Assembly: GCF_000425625.1 (NCBI RefSeq)
Contig: NZ_AUDU01000017.1
Location: 121,225 to 185,224 of the forward strand
Length of the DNA: 64,000 bases
Direction: 5' to 3'
Source of the DNA: Stutzerimonas azotifigens DSM 17556
GTDB lineage: Bacteria; Pseudomonadota; Gammaproteobacteria; Pseudomonadales; Pseudomonadaceae
Shown here: positions 17,246 through 26,608 of the stretch, piece by piece
Position numbering within the stretch: position 1 is the first letter of the stretch
How the letters are laid out: each line of letters begins with the position of its first letter
Made by a program: the position numbers and the translations under genes
Notes under the pieces: model-generated
What the model saw: the letters and a program-made list of their open reading frames with translations, nothing else
Database searches by the model: none
What the model was told of the DNA's origin: nothing

Positions 17246-17261
17246 ATTCGTTTTTCCGAAT
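17246..17261. promoter_or_regulatory. Inverted repeat ATTCG-N6-CGAAT, candidate ArsR operator of the arsenic operon
   Basis: ATTCG at 17246-17250 and CGAAT at 17257-17261 flank a T-rich centre, 18 bases upstream of the chosen ATG (17280) of the first arsenic gene. Position over the expected promoter or leader suggests the operator for autorepression by the ArsR encoded at 17701. It shares ATTC/GAAT arms with the dyad at 17094. Confidence 0.5.
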
Positions 17262-17279
17262 TTGTCAGAGACATTTCCC

Positions 17280-17693
17280 ATGGCTCACAAGTCTCGCGTG
17301 CTCTTTGTTTGCGTTGCCAATGCCGCCCGTTCACAGCTGGCCGAAGCACTCCTGCGGCACACCGACGCCAAACACTTCGAAGCATTCAGTGCTGGTACTG
17401 CCCCGACAGGCGTTGATCCGCGCACCGTCGCCGCGCTCCGGAACTTGGGCGTAAATGCCGATGGCTTGCGCAGCAAATCCATTGATGAGTTCGCCGGTCA
17501 GCAATTCGATTACGTCATAACCCTGTGCGATAAATCGGCATTGGAATGCCAGGCGCTGCCGGGCTCCGCTGAGGTTCTCGCATGGAATTTCGAAGACCCA
17601 GTCAGCAGCGACCAGCCCGACGCCTTCCGTCATGCTCTTCACGAGATTCATGAAAGGATCAAAATGTTCGTTCTAGTAAAAACCAAGCGCTAA
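17280..17693 (+). CDS. Low-molecular-weight tyrosine-phosphatase-like arsenate reductase
   Basis: The ATG at 17280 is preferred over an upstream ATG (17232) because the conserved domain starts at once ('SRVLFVCVANAARSQ'). The product has 137 residues. The P-loop CX5R is C11-V-A-N-A-A-R17, and 'DYVITLCDKSALECQALPGS' carries the downstream Cys pair expected of LMW-PTP arsenate reductases. It is the first gene of the arsenic operon, eight bases before arsR. With the arsC at 18098 it makes two reductases of this fold in one operon. It could instead act on another phosphate ester. Confidence 0.78.
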   Translation: MAHKSRVLFVCVANAARSQLAEALLRHTDAKHFEAFSAGTAPTGVDPRTVAALRNLGVNADGLRSKSIDEFAGQQFDYVITLCDKSALECQALPGSAEVLAWNFEDPVSSDQPDAFRHALHEIHERIKMFVLVKTKR

Positions 17694-17700
17694 GACTTTC

Positions 17701-18057
17701 ATGGCCGACCACCTGACTCCTACCACCGTATTCAAATGCCTGGCTGACGAAACCCGCGCCCGCGCGATGTTACTGATCGCCGAAGAAAGCGAGCTGTGCG
17801 TGTGCGAACTCACCTTTGCTCTCAACGAGAGCCAGCCAAAGATCTCCCGCCATCTGGCGCAACTGCGCACCTGTGGACTACTGGAAGATCGCCGGCAGGG
17901 GCAATGGGTGTACTACCGGTTGCACCCGAATCTGCCGGATTGGGTGGCCCGCATCATCGAACTCACCCTTTCTTCAAACCGCCACTGGCTCAGCCCAGAT
18001 GCGAAGCGCTTGAGCCAGATGGGTGACCGCCCTGCGCGTACCGCCTCCTGCTGCTGA
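17701..18057 (+). CDS. arsR: ArsR-family arsenic-responsive repressor
   Basis: 118 residues with a winged helix-turn-helix: 'ADETRARAMLLIAEESELCVCEL', recognition helix 'SQPKISRHLAQLRTCGLL' and wing 'EDRRQGQWVYYRL'. The C-V-C of 'ELCVCEL' is the classic trivalent-arsenic site at the start of the alpha-3 helix, so As(III) should release it from DNA. The extreme C-terminus ends in Cys-Cys, a possible extra ligand. It lies second in the operon and probably autoregulates through the dyad at 17246. Confidence 0.93.
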   Translation: MADHLTPTTVFKCLADETRARAMLLIAEESELCVCELTFALNESQPKISRHLAQLRTCGLLEDRRQGQWVYYRLHPNLPDWVARIIELTLSSNRHWLSPDAKRLSQMGDRPARTASCC

Positions 18058-18097
18058 AGCTCACCTGGGCTCATCCAACCCAAGGGATACCTGATTG

Positions 18098-18580
18098 ATG
18101 AAGATTCTGTTTCTCTGCACCGCTAATAGCTGCCGAAGCATCCTTTCAGAGGCCGCGTTCAACGCGATGGCGCCGGCCGGCATGAAAGCCTATAGCGCCG
18201 GAAGCCACCCCAAGGGAATTGTTCACCCGCTCAGCCTGAAGGCGCTGCAAAAGGAGGGTATTTCGACCGAAGGGCTGTCGAGCAAGTCGATCGACTCGCA
18301 TGAGTCGCTGAATCCTGACTTCGTAATCACCGTATGCGACAAGGCGGCGGGCGACGCTTGCCCAGTGTTCTTTGGGCCGGCGGTGAAGGCTCACTGGGGG
18401 CTGGCTGATCCTTCAGAGCTGCAAGGCACTGAGGCGGAAGTCGACGCCGCTTTTGATCGTACGCTCGCAATCATTCGCGCTCGGGTGCAAGCCTTTCTCG
18501 ATTTGCCGCTGCAGCAGCTCAGCCCCGACCAACTGAAAGCCGAGCTAGCGCGCATAGCTGCACTTGAGGTAGCCGCATGA
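18098..18580 (+). CDS. arsC: Arsenate reductase ArsC (LMW-PTP fold)
   Basis: 160 residues from the ATG at 18098 (a TTG one codon earlier is in frame but unlikely). The P-loop is C7-T-A-N-S-C-R13 at the start of '[15 protein letters not shown]', and '[18 protein letters not shown]' contains the resolving Cys pair. This is the thioredoxin- or glutathione/Grx-coupled LMW-PTP class, which reduces arsenate to arsenite in the cytoplasm. The stop overlaps the ATG of acr3 (ATGA), coupling reduction to export. Confidence 0.92.
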   Translation: MKILFLCTANSCRSILSEAAFNAMAPAGMKAYSAGSHPKGIVHPLSLKALQKEGISTEGLSSKSIDSHESLNPDFVITVCDKAAGDACPVFFGPAVKAHWGLADPSELQGTEAEVDAAFDRTLAIIRARVQAFLDLPLQQLSPDQLKAELARIAALEVAA

Positions 18581-19638
18581 GCAAGAGTCGTCTCTCCTTT
18601 CTGGATCGTTACCTGACGTTCTGGATTTTCCTTGCGATGGCACTGGGCGTAGGCCTGGGAAGCGTGTTCGAGGGTCTGCCAGCCTGGTTGAACAGCCTGT
18701 CTGTAGGCTCCACCAATATCCCGATTGCCATTGGCCTGATCGTGATGATGTATCCCCCTCTGGCCAAGGTGAAATACGAAGAGCTGCCCCAGGTGTTCCA
18801 GGACAAGCGCATCCTGGTGCTCTCCCTCGTTCAGAACTGGGTCATCGGGCCGGTGCTGATGTTTGCCCTGGCTGTCATCTTTCTGCGCGACTATCCGGAG
18901 TACATGACAGGTCTTATCCTGATCGGCCTCGCTCGCTGTATAGCCATGGTGTTGGTGTGGAACCAGATCGCCGGTGGCAACAACCAGTACGTGGCGGGCC
19001 TCGTGGCCTTCAACAGTATCTTCCAGATCCTGTTCTTCAGCGTGTACGCATGGATTTTTCTGGGGCTGCTGCCGCCGCTGTTTGGCCTGCAGGGTAGCGT
19101 CATCGAGACCAACTTCTTTGACATAGCCGAATCGGTGCTGATCTACCTCGGTATCCCGTTTCTGGCCGGATTCCTGACCCGCAAAGTGCTGATCGGGCAG
19201 AAGGGAGAAGCGTGGTACGCCGAGCATTTCATTCCGCGAATCAGCCCTCTGACCTTGGTGGCCCTGCTGCTCACCATCGTCGCGATGTTTAGTCTCAAAG
19301 GCGATATGGTGCTGCAGCTGCCGCTCGACGTAGTTCGAATCGCCATCCCGCTGACGATTTACTTCATCGTGATGTTTTTTGTCAGCTTCTGGATGGGCAA
19401 GGTGCTGAAGGCCGATTACCCCCGTACTACTGCTCTGGCGTTTACCTCAGCGAGCAATAACTTCGAGCTGGCCATCGCGGTAGCCATTGCCACCTTTGGC
19501 CTGGCGTCTCCGGTGGCCTTCGCCACGGTGATCGGTCCGCTGGTCGAGGTGCCGGTCTTGATCTCGCTAGTTGGCGTTGCCCTGTGGCTCAAGCGTCGCT
19601 GGTTCGATAGCGCTGCCACCCCCGTACAACAGGAGTGA
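18577..19638 (+). CDS. acr3: Arsenite efflux permease Acr3
   Basis: 353 residues with about ten membrane helices, the normal Acr3 length. The conserved Cys of helix 4 is in '[17 protein letters not shown]', and '[16 protein letters not shown]' is the typical late-helix motif. Acr3 exports arsenite using the proton gradient. Often labelled arsB in operons, but the sequence belongs to the Acr3/BASS superfamily, not to ArsB. Coupled to arsC by ATGA and followed two bases later by arsH. Confidence 0.93.
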   Translation: MSKSRLSFLDRYLTFWIFLAMALGVGLGSVFEGLPAWLNSLSVGSTNIPIAIGLIVMMYPPLAKVKYEELPQVFQDKRILVLSLVQNWVIGPVLMFALAVIFLRDYPEYMTGLILIGLARCIAMVLVWNQIAGGNNQYVAGLVAFNSIFQILFFSVYAWIFLGLLPPLFGLQGSVIETNFFDIAESVLIYLGIPFLAGFLTRKVLIGQKGEAWYAEHFIPRISPLTLVALLLTIVAMFSLKGDMVLQLPLDVVRIAIPLTIYFIVMFFVSFWMGKVLKADYPRTTALAFTSASNNFELAIAVAIATFGLASPVAFATVIGPLVEVPVLISLVGVALWLKRRWFDSAATPVQQE

Positions 19639-19640
19639 CC

Positions 19641-20357
19641 ATGAAAGACGATCTGCTCCCGAATCTCGATTTCGGGCTGGCAAACCCTCCGAGCCTGGAA
19701 AAACTCGGCATCGAGAGCACGCCAACTCACCCGCCACGCATCCTGCTGCTCTACGGTTCGAATCGGGAGCGCTCGTTCAGTCGATTGATGGTCGAGGAAG
19801 CTGCACGGCTGCTCCAACGATTCGGCGCTGAAACCCGCATTTTTAATCCCTCAGGTCTACCCCTGCCGGACGATGTTCCTGACACCCATCCCAAGGTGCA
19901 GGAACTTCGCGAGCTGATGAAATGGTCCGAAGGCCAGGTCTGGTGTTCGCCCGAGCGTCACGGCTCCATGAGCGCAGTATTCAAGGCACAGATCGACTGG
20001 GTGCCGCTGGCGATGGGTGCGGTTCGCCCGACCCAGGGCAAGACGCTGGCGGTCATGCAGGTCTGCGGAGGATCGCAATCGTTCAACGTGGTCAACCAGC
20101 TGCGAGTACTTGGTCGCTGGATGCGCATGTTCACCATCTCCAACCAGTCCTCGGTGCCCAAGGCTTTTCTGGAGTTCGACGAGAACGGTCGAATGAAACC
20201 CTCCGCGTTCTACGACCGGCTGGTCGACGTTATGGAAGAGCTAGTGAAGTTCACCCTGCTGCTACGTGACCGGTCTGACTATCTGGTTGATCGCTACTCC
20301 GAGCGCAAGGAGTCGGCCGAGGAACTTTCCCGGCGGGTCAATCAGCGCGCTATCTGA
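19641..20357 (+). CDS. arsH: ArsH NADPH-dependent FMN reductase
   Basis: The ATG at 19641 was chosen because AGGAG lies at 19631-19635; the GTG at 19635 would overlap that site. 238 residues with the flavodoxin-like FMN loop '[13 protein letters not shown]', the motif '[18 protein letters not shown]', and '[12 protein letters not shown]'. ArsH proteins oxidise trivalent organoarsenicals to less toxic pentavalent forms and form tetramers with FMN. The C-terminal helix region ('[13 protein letters not shown]') is complete. Lies between acr3 and the phosphatase gene. Confidence 0.93.
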   Translation: MKDDLLPNLDFGLANPPSLEKLGIESTPTHPPRILLLYGSNRERSFSRLMVEEAARLLQRFGAETRIFNPSGLPLPDDVPDTHPKVQELRELMKWSEGQVWCSPERHGSMSAVFKAQIDWVPLAMGAVRPTQGKTLAVMQVCGGSQSFNVVNQLRVLGRWMRMFTISNQSSVPKAFLEFDENGRMKPSAFYDRLVDVMEELVKFTLLLRDRSDYLVDRYSERKESAEELSRRVNQRAI

Positions 20358-20371
20358 TCGAGGAACTAAAG

Positions 20372-20863
20372 ATGAGCCACCCCTACGATGTGCTCAGCAT
20401 CCCAGGCTTGCCGGGAAAGCTGATTTTCACCCCCTGCCCCGGCACCAAGGGAGTCTTCCTGACAGACGCATTGGCTGCGCTCAAGCAAGCCGGAGCCACC
20501 GCCGTCATCACGCTGATGCCGCAAAGCGAATTGGACACGAACGATGCGGGCGACATTTCCAGGCAATGTGAGGTGTTGGGTCTCGCCTGGTATCACCTAC
20601 CGGTGGCGGATGAGCAGGTCCCTCTCGAAGATTTCGGACGCCAGTGGAAGGAGGCCAGGCAGCCAATCCTCTCCCAACTGAAGGCCGGGGAATCTCTCGC
20701 CATTCACTGCAAAGGCGGTTCGGGGCGCACCGGTCTTATTGCCGCTCGCATCCTGATCGAGGCGGGTCTTGGCCGGGATACCGCGATCGCTCAGGTGCAG
20801 GCGCTGCGACCGAAAGCCATCCAACACCCTGCACACCTTAATTGGATCAATCAGTTCGACTGA
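20372..20863 (+). CDS. Dual-specificity / CDKN3-like protein phosphatase in the arsenic operon
   Basis: 163 residues with the cysteine-phosphatase P-loop at 'IHCKGGSGRTG' (C113, R119) and a putative general-acid Asp in 'LPVADEQVPLEDF'. The fold class is that of CDKN3/DSP-like tyrosine phosphatases. It sits between arsH and the gapdh-arsJ pair, 14 bases after arsH and 29 before gapdh, so it is almost certainly co-transcribed. Its role in arsenic metabolism is unknown to me. Possibilities are hydrolysis of an arseno-ester, control of the GAPDH, or arsenate reduction; all are inference. Confidence 0.8.
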   Translation: MSHPYDVLSIPGLPGKLIFTPCPGTKGVFLTDALAALKQAGATAVITLMPQSELDTNDAGDISRQCEVLGLAWYHLPVADEQVPLEDFGRQWKEARQPILSQLKAGESLAIHCKGGSGRTGLIAARILIEAGLGRDTAIAQVQALRPKAIQHPAHLNWINQFD

Positions 20864-20892
20864 TCCCCGCTCTTCTTCTGTGAGATACCAGC

Positions 20893-21897
20893 ATGACGAT
20901 CAAAGTTGGCATCAATGGTTTTGGCCGTATCGGTCGATTGGCACTGCGTGCGGCCTGGGGCTGGCCCGAAATGGAATTCGTCCGGATCAACGATCCTGCT
21001 GGCGACGCCGCGACCCACGCCCACCTGCTCAATTTCGACTCGGTGCATGGCCGCTGGGGACAAGAGGCGAGCAGCGACGGCGATTGCATCCTGATCGACG
21101 GCAAGCACATCCAGGTTACGGCGAACAAGGCGATCGCCGAGACCGATTGGAGCGATTGCGATCTCGTCATCGAGGCGAGCGGCAAGATGAAAACCGTAGC
21201 CGTATTACAGGCCTACCTGGACCAGGGCGTTAAGCGCGTCGTGGTGTGTGCCCCGGTCAAGGAAAAGGGCGCGCTCAACGTCGTCATGGGCGTCAACCAC
21301 CAGCTATTCGATCCAGCCCAGCATCGCATCGTCACAGCCGCCTCCTGCACAACCAACTGCCTGGCGCCGGTGGTCAAGGTGATTCATGAAAGTCTGGGTA
21401 TCCGCCACGGATCGATCACCACCATCCACGATCTGACCAATACCCAGAGCATCCTCGACACCCCGCACAAGGATTTGCGCCGTGCCCGCGCCTCGGGGAT
21501 GAGCCTGATCCCGACAACGACCGGTTCGGCCACGGCGATCGCCGAAATATTCCCAGAGCTGCGCGGCAAGCTAAACGGTCATGCTGTGCGTGTTCCGCTG
21601 GCGAATGCTTCGCTCACCGACTGTGTGTTCGAAGTCGAACAAGCGGCCACCGCGGAAGAAGTGAACGAACTGCTCAAGGCTGCCGCCGAAGGTCCGCTGA
21701 AGGGCATTCTTGGCTACGAGGAACGTCCCCTGGTCTCCATCGATTACCGCACCGATCCGCGCTCCTCGATCATCGACGCGCTATCCACGATGGTGGTCAA
21801 CGGTACCCAGGTGAAAATCTACGCCTGGTACGACAACGAGTGGGGATATGCCAATCGTGCCGTCGAACTGGCCCGGCTGGTCGGCGCTGCAGTGTAA
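20893..21897 (+). CDS. gapdh: ArsJ-associated glyceraldehyde-3-phosphate dehydrogenase
   Basis: 334 residues, standard GAPDH length. NAD-binding '[16 protein letters not shown]' at the N-terminus and catalytic 'SCTTNC' with C152. In arsJ operons this enzyme uses arsenate in place of phosphate to make 1-arseno-3-phosphoglycerate, which ArsJ exports. The gene is followed by arsJ after 12 bases, which supports that role over glycolysis. Catalytic residues look intact. Confidence 0.93.
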   Translation: MTIKVGINGFGRIGRLALRAAWGWPEMEFVRINDPAGDAATHAHLLNFDSVHGRWGQEASSDGDCILIDGKHIQVTANKAIAETDWSDCDLVIEASGKMKTVAVLQAYLDQGVKRVVVCAPVKEKGALNVVMGVNHQLFDPAQHRIVTAASCTTNCLAPVVKVIHESLGIRHGSITTIHDLTNTQSILDTPHKDLRRARASGMSLIPTTTGSATAIAEIFPELRGKLNGHAVRVPLANASLTDCVFEVEQAATAEEVNELLKAAAEGPLKGILGYEERPLVSIDYRTDPRSSIIDALSTMVVNGTQVKIYAWYDNEWGYANRAVELARLVGAAV

Positions 21898-21909
21898 TCG
21901 GGAGCACAC

Positions 21910-23136
21910 ATGAAAGCGTTGTCGACCCTGTCTGTGGAAGTACGTCAGTACCTGGTGGTCACCGGTAATTACTGGGCCTTTACCCTCACCGATGGCGCAT
22001 TGCGCATGTTGGTGGTGTTGCACTTCCACTCGCTGGGCTACACGCCCCTGCAGATCGCAGCGCTGTTCCTGTTTTACGAGATATTCGGTGTCATCACCAA
22101 CCTGGTGGGTGGCTACCTTGGCGCTCGCCTCGGCCTCAATCGGACCATGAACATTGGGCTGGGCGTGCAGGTGCTCGCATTGCTGATGCTCACCGTACCG
22201 GCGGCTTGGCTAACCGTGCCTTGGGTGATGGGCGCACAAGCGCTTTCCGGTATTGCCAAGGATCTGAACAAGATGAGTGCCAAGAGCTCAATCAAGCTCC
22301 TGGTACCGGATAGTCAGCAGGGCACGCTATACAAGTGGGTAGCGATCCTGACCGGCTCGAAGAACGCCCTTAAGGGGGTGGGCTTTTTCCTCGGCGGGGC
22401 GCTGCTTGCGCTGCTCGGCTTTGCCGGCGCGGTGCTGGCCATGGCGGCGGTGCTGGCCCTGGTCTTCATAGGCAGCCTGGTATTCCTGAAGAGGGATCTC
22501 GGCAAGGCCAAGGCCAAGCCCAAGTTCCGCGACATGCTCTCCAAGAGCCGGGCAATCAACATCCTCTCTGCGGCACGTCTGTTCCTGTTCGCCGCTCGCG
22601 ACGTTTGGTTCGTGATAGCCCTTCCGGTTTATCTGAGCACCGTATTTGGTTGGGACTTCTGGCTGGTCGGAGGCTTTCTCGCGGCGTGGGTCATCGGTTA
22701 CGGCATCGTGCAGTCCCTCGCGCCTAATATCACGGGCAAGAAACGAGGTCATGTGCCGGACGGGCGTGCGGCGTTCGCCTGGGCGCTTTCCCTGGCGGGT
22801 TTGCCTGCCTTGATTGCGCTGGGTCTTTCCACCGATTGGTCAGCCCTTACGGTACTGCTGGGCGGGCTGATGCTTTTCGGCGTGTTGTTCGCTGTGAACT
22901 CCTCGCTGCACAGCTATCTGATCATCAGCTACGCCAAGGAAGACGGTGTCTCGCTGGACGTGGGGTTCTATTACATGTCCAACGCCCTGGGCCGCTTGAT
23001 CGGCACGCTGCTGTCCGGCTGGGTGTTCCAGGCTTATGGACTGCACGCCTGCCTATGGGTGTCGAGTGGATTCATTCTGTTGGCAGCTCTCATTTCCATG
23101 TTCCTGCCAAAGCATGGAATGACTCGCTCAAGTTAG
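21910..23136 (+). CDS. arsJ: ArsJ organoarsenical efflux MFS permease
   Basis: 408 residues with 12 predicted membrane helices. N-terminal 'LVVTGNYWAFTLTDGALRML' and 'FEIFGV..NLVGGYLGARLGL'-type loop segments match ArsJ. It is expected to export 1-arseno-3-phosphoglycerate, which decays outside to arsenate, giving direct arsenate resistance. Its position directly after gapdh is the diagnostic arrangement. It is the last gene of the plus-strand arsenic operon and is followed by a strong hairpin shared with the convergent aioA. Confidence 0.93.
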   Translation: MKALSTLSVEVRQYLVVTGNYWAFTLTDGALRMLVVLHFHSLGYTPLQIAALFLFYEIFGVITNLVGGYLGARLGLNRTMNIGLGVQVLALLMLTVPAAWLTVPWVMGAQALSGIAKDLNKMSAKSSIKLLVPDSQQGTLYKWVAILTGSKNALKGVGFFLGGALLALLGFAGAVLAMAAVLALVFIGSLVFLKRDLGKAKAKPKFRDMLSKSRAINILSAARLFLFAARDVWFVIALPVYLSTVFGWDFWLVGGFLAAWVIGYGIVQSLAPNITGKKRGHVPDGRAAFAWALSLAGLPALIALGLSTDWSALTVLLGGLMLFGVLFAVNSSLHSYLIISYAKEDGVSLDVGFYYMSNALGRLIGTLLSGWVFQAYGLHACLWVSSGFILLAALISMFLPKHGMTRSS

Positions 23137-23186
23137 CCGGTCGTAGTGATCGGTTTTTTGCAGGCGGGCAACCACCCCGTAGCGCT

Positions 23187-23216
23187 CGGGAGGAATGCTG
23201 CGAACCATTCCTCCCG
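23187..23216. terminator. Bidirectional hairpin between arsJ and aioA
   Basis: A perfect 11-bp stem (CGGGAGGAATG / CATTCCTCCCG) with an 8-base loop lies 50 bases after the arsJ stop and 11 bases after the aioA stop. It can serve both convergent operons. Neither side has a strong T tract, so termination might be weak or factor-assisted. Confidence 0.65.
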
Positions 23217-23227
23217 ATGTTGAAGCG

Positions 23228-25705
23228 TTACGAGTAACGCCGACGCTTGAACGACACTGAATGTTTGTAGGCTTCGTTTTCACCTACTTTACGAATGTCG
23301 GCCCACGCACCCTTGTAATAAGGAATTACGTTGCGATCGGTCCATTCGCTGACTGTGTCGCCCTGTACGCCGTTTGGGTATCCGAACATCATGAAGACTT
23401 GCCCCCGCTTGATGTCGGGTTCCGCGTAGGCCATGGCATAGGTCGCGCCGTAGTCGTTATAAATCTCAACTATATCCCCAGCCGCGATCCCCAGTTGCGC
23501 AGCGTCCTCTGGGTTGATCTCCAGGGGTGCCATAGGAAAACGACCTTTACGGAAGCTTAGATGCTGATCGTGATAGGCCGATTGCCAGATGTGATTCGTA
23601 CGCCCGTTATTGATCCAGAAAGCATGGTTTTTCTGCTGCGCTTCGATGACGGCGGGGAAGCCATTCCAGGGTGACGGCTGAAAATGGGCCTTCCCGTCAT
23701 CCGTGTCGAACGTGTTGTCGCTGTAAAGTATTTCGGTCCCGATCAGCTTACCGTCGCGGTATTCCTTGATGGGCAGCTGAACGCCATTCGTCCCTGCGGC
23801 TCGCAGCCGTTCATAGGTGGCAAGATGCCCAGTAGGCCCCCCTTGGCTATCAATCTCCTTCTCATGAGCCATGCGGAAACCGTCATTGAACGAATCCTCC
23901 TCACTTTGCCAGTCAAAGCCTGAGAATCTCTGCGCCATCTCAGTGTTGCCTTCGCCTTCATACAGGCGCTTCAGCGCATTGGCCATATCGGCAGCGATCA
24001 TACAGTCCGCTTTGGCAATCCCAGGAGGATCCATGAAGCGCTCTGACAATCGCAGCCGTCTTTCACCATTCATGGATGTGAGGTTCATTTCTCCCGGGTG
24101 TGCGGCCGGGAGGAGCATGTGGGAGCTGTCCGCGAACTTAGTGCGATAGAGATCAATATCAACGAGATACAAGCCGCCTTGGTTCTTGACCGCATCATAG
24201 ATGATGTTGATTAGCTGCTCTGTAGAAGCGCCCCTTGCCTTGGCCAGTGCCTGGTTGACGATATTTGCCCGTCGCTTTACTGCTTCGCGATATGTCTCGG
24301 CGTTTACGGTCGTTTGGAAAGCATTGCAAGCCCAGACGGTGAGCATCATTCCATTGTTTTTGATGATTTCCTGATCGATGTAAGGAGCGGGCCGACCGCC
24401 TGGATAAGGGGGGCGTACATAACCCTCCTGATGGCCACCCATACGAACCACGCCAGTTCCTCGACGGCCAACGTTATGCGTGGCCAATACAAGGTTCACG
24501 ATGGATGACTGGATTCGGTAGTTATCGTTGCCCCAGATGACCCCTTTTTCATAAGCATGCATGGTGCGGGGCGCGTGCCCCGATTCCTTGGGTTGATAAG
24601 CCCACTCTGCTGCTTTTCTCAAATCGTCTTCGGTGATACCAGTAATAACGCTACATTCGCTCAGGCTAAGCTTGTTAGAGGCAAGAGTGTCGTCGAAACC
24701 GGTCGTGTGGTTCTGGATGAATTCATCATCCTGCCAACCTTTTTCCACCACATACGTCAAAAGCCCGTTAAATAAAGCCGTGTCCGTTCCAGGGTTGATA
24801 GCTAAGTGTAAAACATGGTCCTTGCCAGCAACTGTTTCAGAAATATCTACAGAAATAGTGCGGCGGGGATCTACAAAAATTATCTTGGCTTTAGCAAAGC
24901 TTTCACCTGGATATCGCTCCTTCTTTTTCCCTGTCGTTGCGCCCTGCAAATTGGGCACCCAATGAGCGAGAAAATAATTAGTTTGGGACTCGTACGGATT
25001 GTTACCAATGGAGATCAATACATCAGCAAGCTCTGCATCTTCATAGCTGTTGTTTAGCTCGCCGACCCCCATGTCGCGCGTCGCATGGCACTCGGAATTG
25101 TAGGCTGGCCTGTTGTGTATCCTGACCATCGGAGTACCAATGCCGGAAAAAATCAACTTCCCAGTCGCCCAGGTATTTTCGAAGCCTCCTCCCGCCCCAC
25201 CATGGTCGAAAAGATTGAACAGAATTTGTTCGGGCCCGTCTTCGTCTAGAATTCTTTTAGTTAACCCCGCGTAGATATCCATCGACTGCTGCCAAGTCGT
25301 CTCTATCCAGTCATCACCGGTATAGAGCATCGGAACCTTGAGGCGACGCTCTCCTATCGGGGTATTTTCGGAATACATAATGCTGGCCATTTGGCCGCCG
25401 CGCGTAGAGGATAGCCCCTTATTTACCTCGCACTCCTTATCAGGAATAATCATTATATTGTGTTCGCTGCCATCGTTATCCTTAATACGATTCACCATGG
25501 CAGGCGTCATGGTGATCTGCATTGGGGGAACTTGGCGGGTGAAATCCACGTTAAGAGCATTTTGCTCGGGCGCCCTGCCACCCTCTTTGTTTGCGGGCCA
25601 CTTGTATACGTGATACCCACAGCCAACTATGCAGAAATGGCAAGCCATATTAGTTTTCTGGGCATCTATCGGTGGCAGCGGGACTCGATCTTTGAATTGG
25701 CTCAT
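23228..25705 (-). CDS. aioA: Arsenite oxidase large subunit AioA (molybdopterin enzyme)
   Basis: 825 residues, the usual AioA size. The N-terminal [3Fe-4S] motif is C22-H-F-C25-I-V-G-C29, followed by '[20 protein letters not shown]', a hallmark of arsenite oxidases. Further motifs include '[17 protein letters not shown]' and the late '[19 protein letters not shown]' pterin-binding region. It oxidises arsenite to arsenate in the periplasm with the Rieske subunit and is exported folded together with it through Tat. The gene is visibly AT-richer than the transfer genes, so it probably has a separate origin. It follows aioB by 15 bases. No aioXSR regulators or cytochrome genes are in the window. 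Confidence 0.96.
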   Translation of the reverse strand: MSQFKDRVPLPPIDAQKTNMACHFCIVGCGYHVYKWPANKEGGRAPEQNALNVDFTRQVPPMQITMTPAMVNRIKDNDGSEHNIMIIPDKECEVNKGLSSTRGGQMASIMYSENTPIGERRLKVPMLYTGDDWIETTWQQSMDIYAGLTKRILDEDGPEQILFNLFDHGGAGGGFENTWATGKLIFSGIGTPMVRIHNRPAYNSECHATRDMGVGELNNSYEDAELADVLISIGNNPYESQTNYFLAHWVPNLQGATTGKKKERYPGESFAKAKIIFVDPRRTISVDISETVAGKDHVLHLAINPGTDTALFNGLLTYVVEKGWQDDEFIQNHTTGFDDTLASNKLSLSECSVITGITEDDLRKAAEWAYQPKESGHAPRTMHAYEKGVIWGNDNYRIQSSIVNLVLATHNVGRRGTGVVRMGGHQEGYVRPPYPGGRPAPYIDQEIIKNNGMMLTVWACNAFQTTVNAETYREAVKRRANIVNQALAKARGASTEQLINIIYDAVKNQGGLYLVDIDLYRTKFADSSHMLLPAAHPGEMNLTSMNGERRLRLSERFMDPPGIAKADCMIAADMANALKRLYEGEGNTEMAQRFSGFDWQSEEDSFNDGFRMAHEKEIDSQGGPTGHLATYERLRAAGTNGVQLPIKEYRDGKLIGTEILYSDNTFDTDDGKAHFQPSPWNGFPAVIEAQQKNHAFWINNGRTNHIWQSAYHDQHLSFRKGRFPMAPLEINPEDAAQLGIAAGDIVEIYNDYGATYAMAYAEPDIKRGQVFMMFGYPNGVQGDTVSEWTDRNVIPYYKGAWADIRKVGENEAYKHSVSFKRRRYS

Positions 25706-25720
25706 CAGGCTATCCTCACA

Positions 25721-26242
25721 CTAGATTATATTGGCTTGCCTTCCATAGATCAGTCCTTGGACTGAGATGGCATAAACAGATTTCTCGTCATCGTTATAAG
25801 AAAGCACGATCTGAGGCAGATTCTCGGTTGCCTGACCGGTTACCATTTGCCCGCCTTGGTCTGGATCAAATATGGAGTAATGGCAAGGGCACTTAAACGT
25901 CTCTGCTGTTTGATCGTAAAGCACAGGGCAACCCATGTGGGTGCATAACGTGCTGTACGCAACAATGTCTTTATCCGGCCCGACGCCGCCCGGAACGGTT
26001 TTACCTTTTTTTATCAGGACACAGGGTGAGGCGCTATCCGGATAGGAAAAGGAAACAGGGTTATTGACCTGAAGCTCGTTTAGTTTTGCGATTGGTTGTT
26101 GGGGATAGGGAAGTGTTGTAGAGCCAGGCGGAAAACTTGGAGCGGATTGTTGCGCAAAGGCAGTATTTGATAGAGCAAGCGTGCCGACAGCCGCTCCACT
26201 ACCTGTGTATTTTAGAAATATACGACGTGTTAACTTACCCAT
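25721..26242 (-). CDS. aioB: Arsenite oxidase Rieske subunit AioB
   Basis: 173 residues. The N-terminus carries a twin-arginine signal '[17 protein letters not shown]', which exports the AioA-AioB pair. The Rieske [2Fe-2S] ligands are C100-T-H102 and C118-P-C-H121, and C105 and C120 can form the structural disulfide found in some AioB proteins. Electrons flow from the Mo centre in AioA through this cluster to a cytochrome or azurin, not encoded here. It precedes aioA in the normal aioBA order. Confidence 0.95.
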   Translation of the reverse strand: MGKLTRRIFLKYTGSGAAVGTLALSNTAFAQQSAPSFPPGSTTLPYPQQPIAKLNELQVNNPVSFSYPDSASPCVLIKKGKTVPGGVGPDKDIVAYSTLCTHMGCPVLYDQTAETFKCPCHYSIFDPDQGGQMVTGQATENLPQIVLSYNDDEKSVYAISVQGLIYGRQANII

Positions 26243-26608
26243 TTGCGTCCTCTCTTATTATGGTTGCTGCTGGACTTAATTATTGTTTTTGAGCACGTAG
26301 GATTTTTACGTTCGAACGATAGCAGATGCTAATGGTGAGGCTGCTATTGCGCCGCACAGACTAGTTATAGTCGAGTTTCAGGAAGTAGCAACAGGCCCAT
26401 CGCTACTTCTAGCGCAGCCTGTTAAGTTTCATTTTTATTACAGTTTGCCCCATAGCTTCATACCTGCTGGCACTAGGCGCAGCTATCAGGACCGCGAGCT
26501 TAAGCAGAGAGCGCTTCTGCAAGGGAGGTGGAACCGAAGGTTCAGTCTTGTGTCGGGGAGGACGGTTTGACGAGGCGCTGTTCGGTTCGAGCAACGCCTC
26601 GCAATTTT
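26243..26608. other. Intergenic region between arsA and aioB, with two hairpins
   Basis: No gene is visible. It holds the presumed aioB promoter region on the minus strand. An inverted repeat GAAGTAGC (26382-26389) / GCTACTTC (26402-26409) lies 140 bases upstream of aioB and may be a regulator site. CGAGGCG (26571-26577) / CGCCTCG (26595-26601) lies just after the arsA stop and may end arsA transcription, though a T tract is lacking on that strand. I found no convincing -24/-12 sigma-54 promoter, which is reported for some aioBA operons. Confidence 0.45.

Noticed and set aside
26466..26482. TGGCAC as half of a sigma-54 promoter near aioBA
   Set aside because: It lies on the plus strand, pointing away from aioB, and the required GC-containing -12 element is absent.
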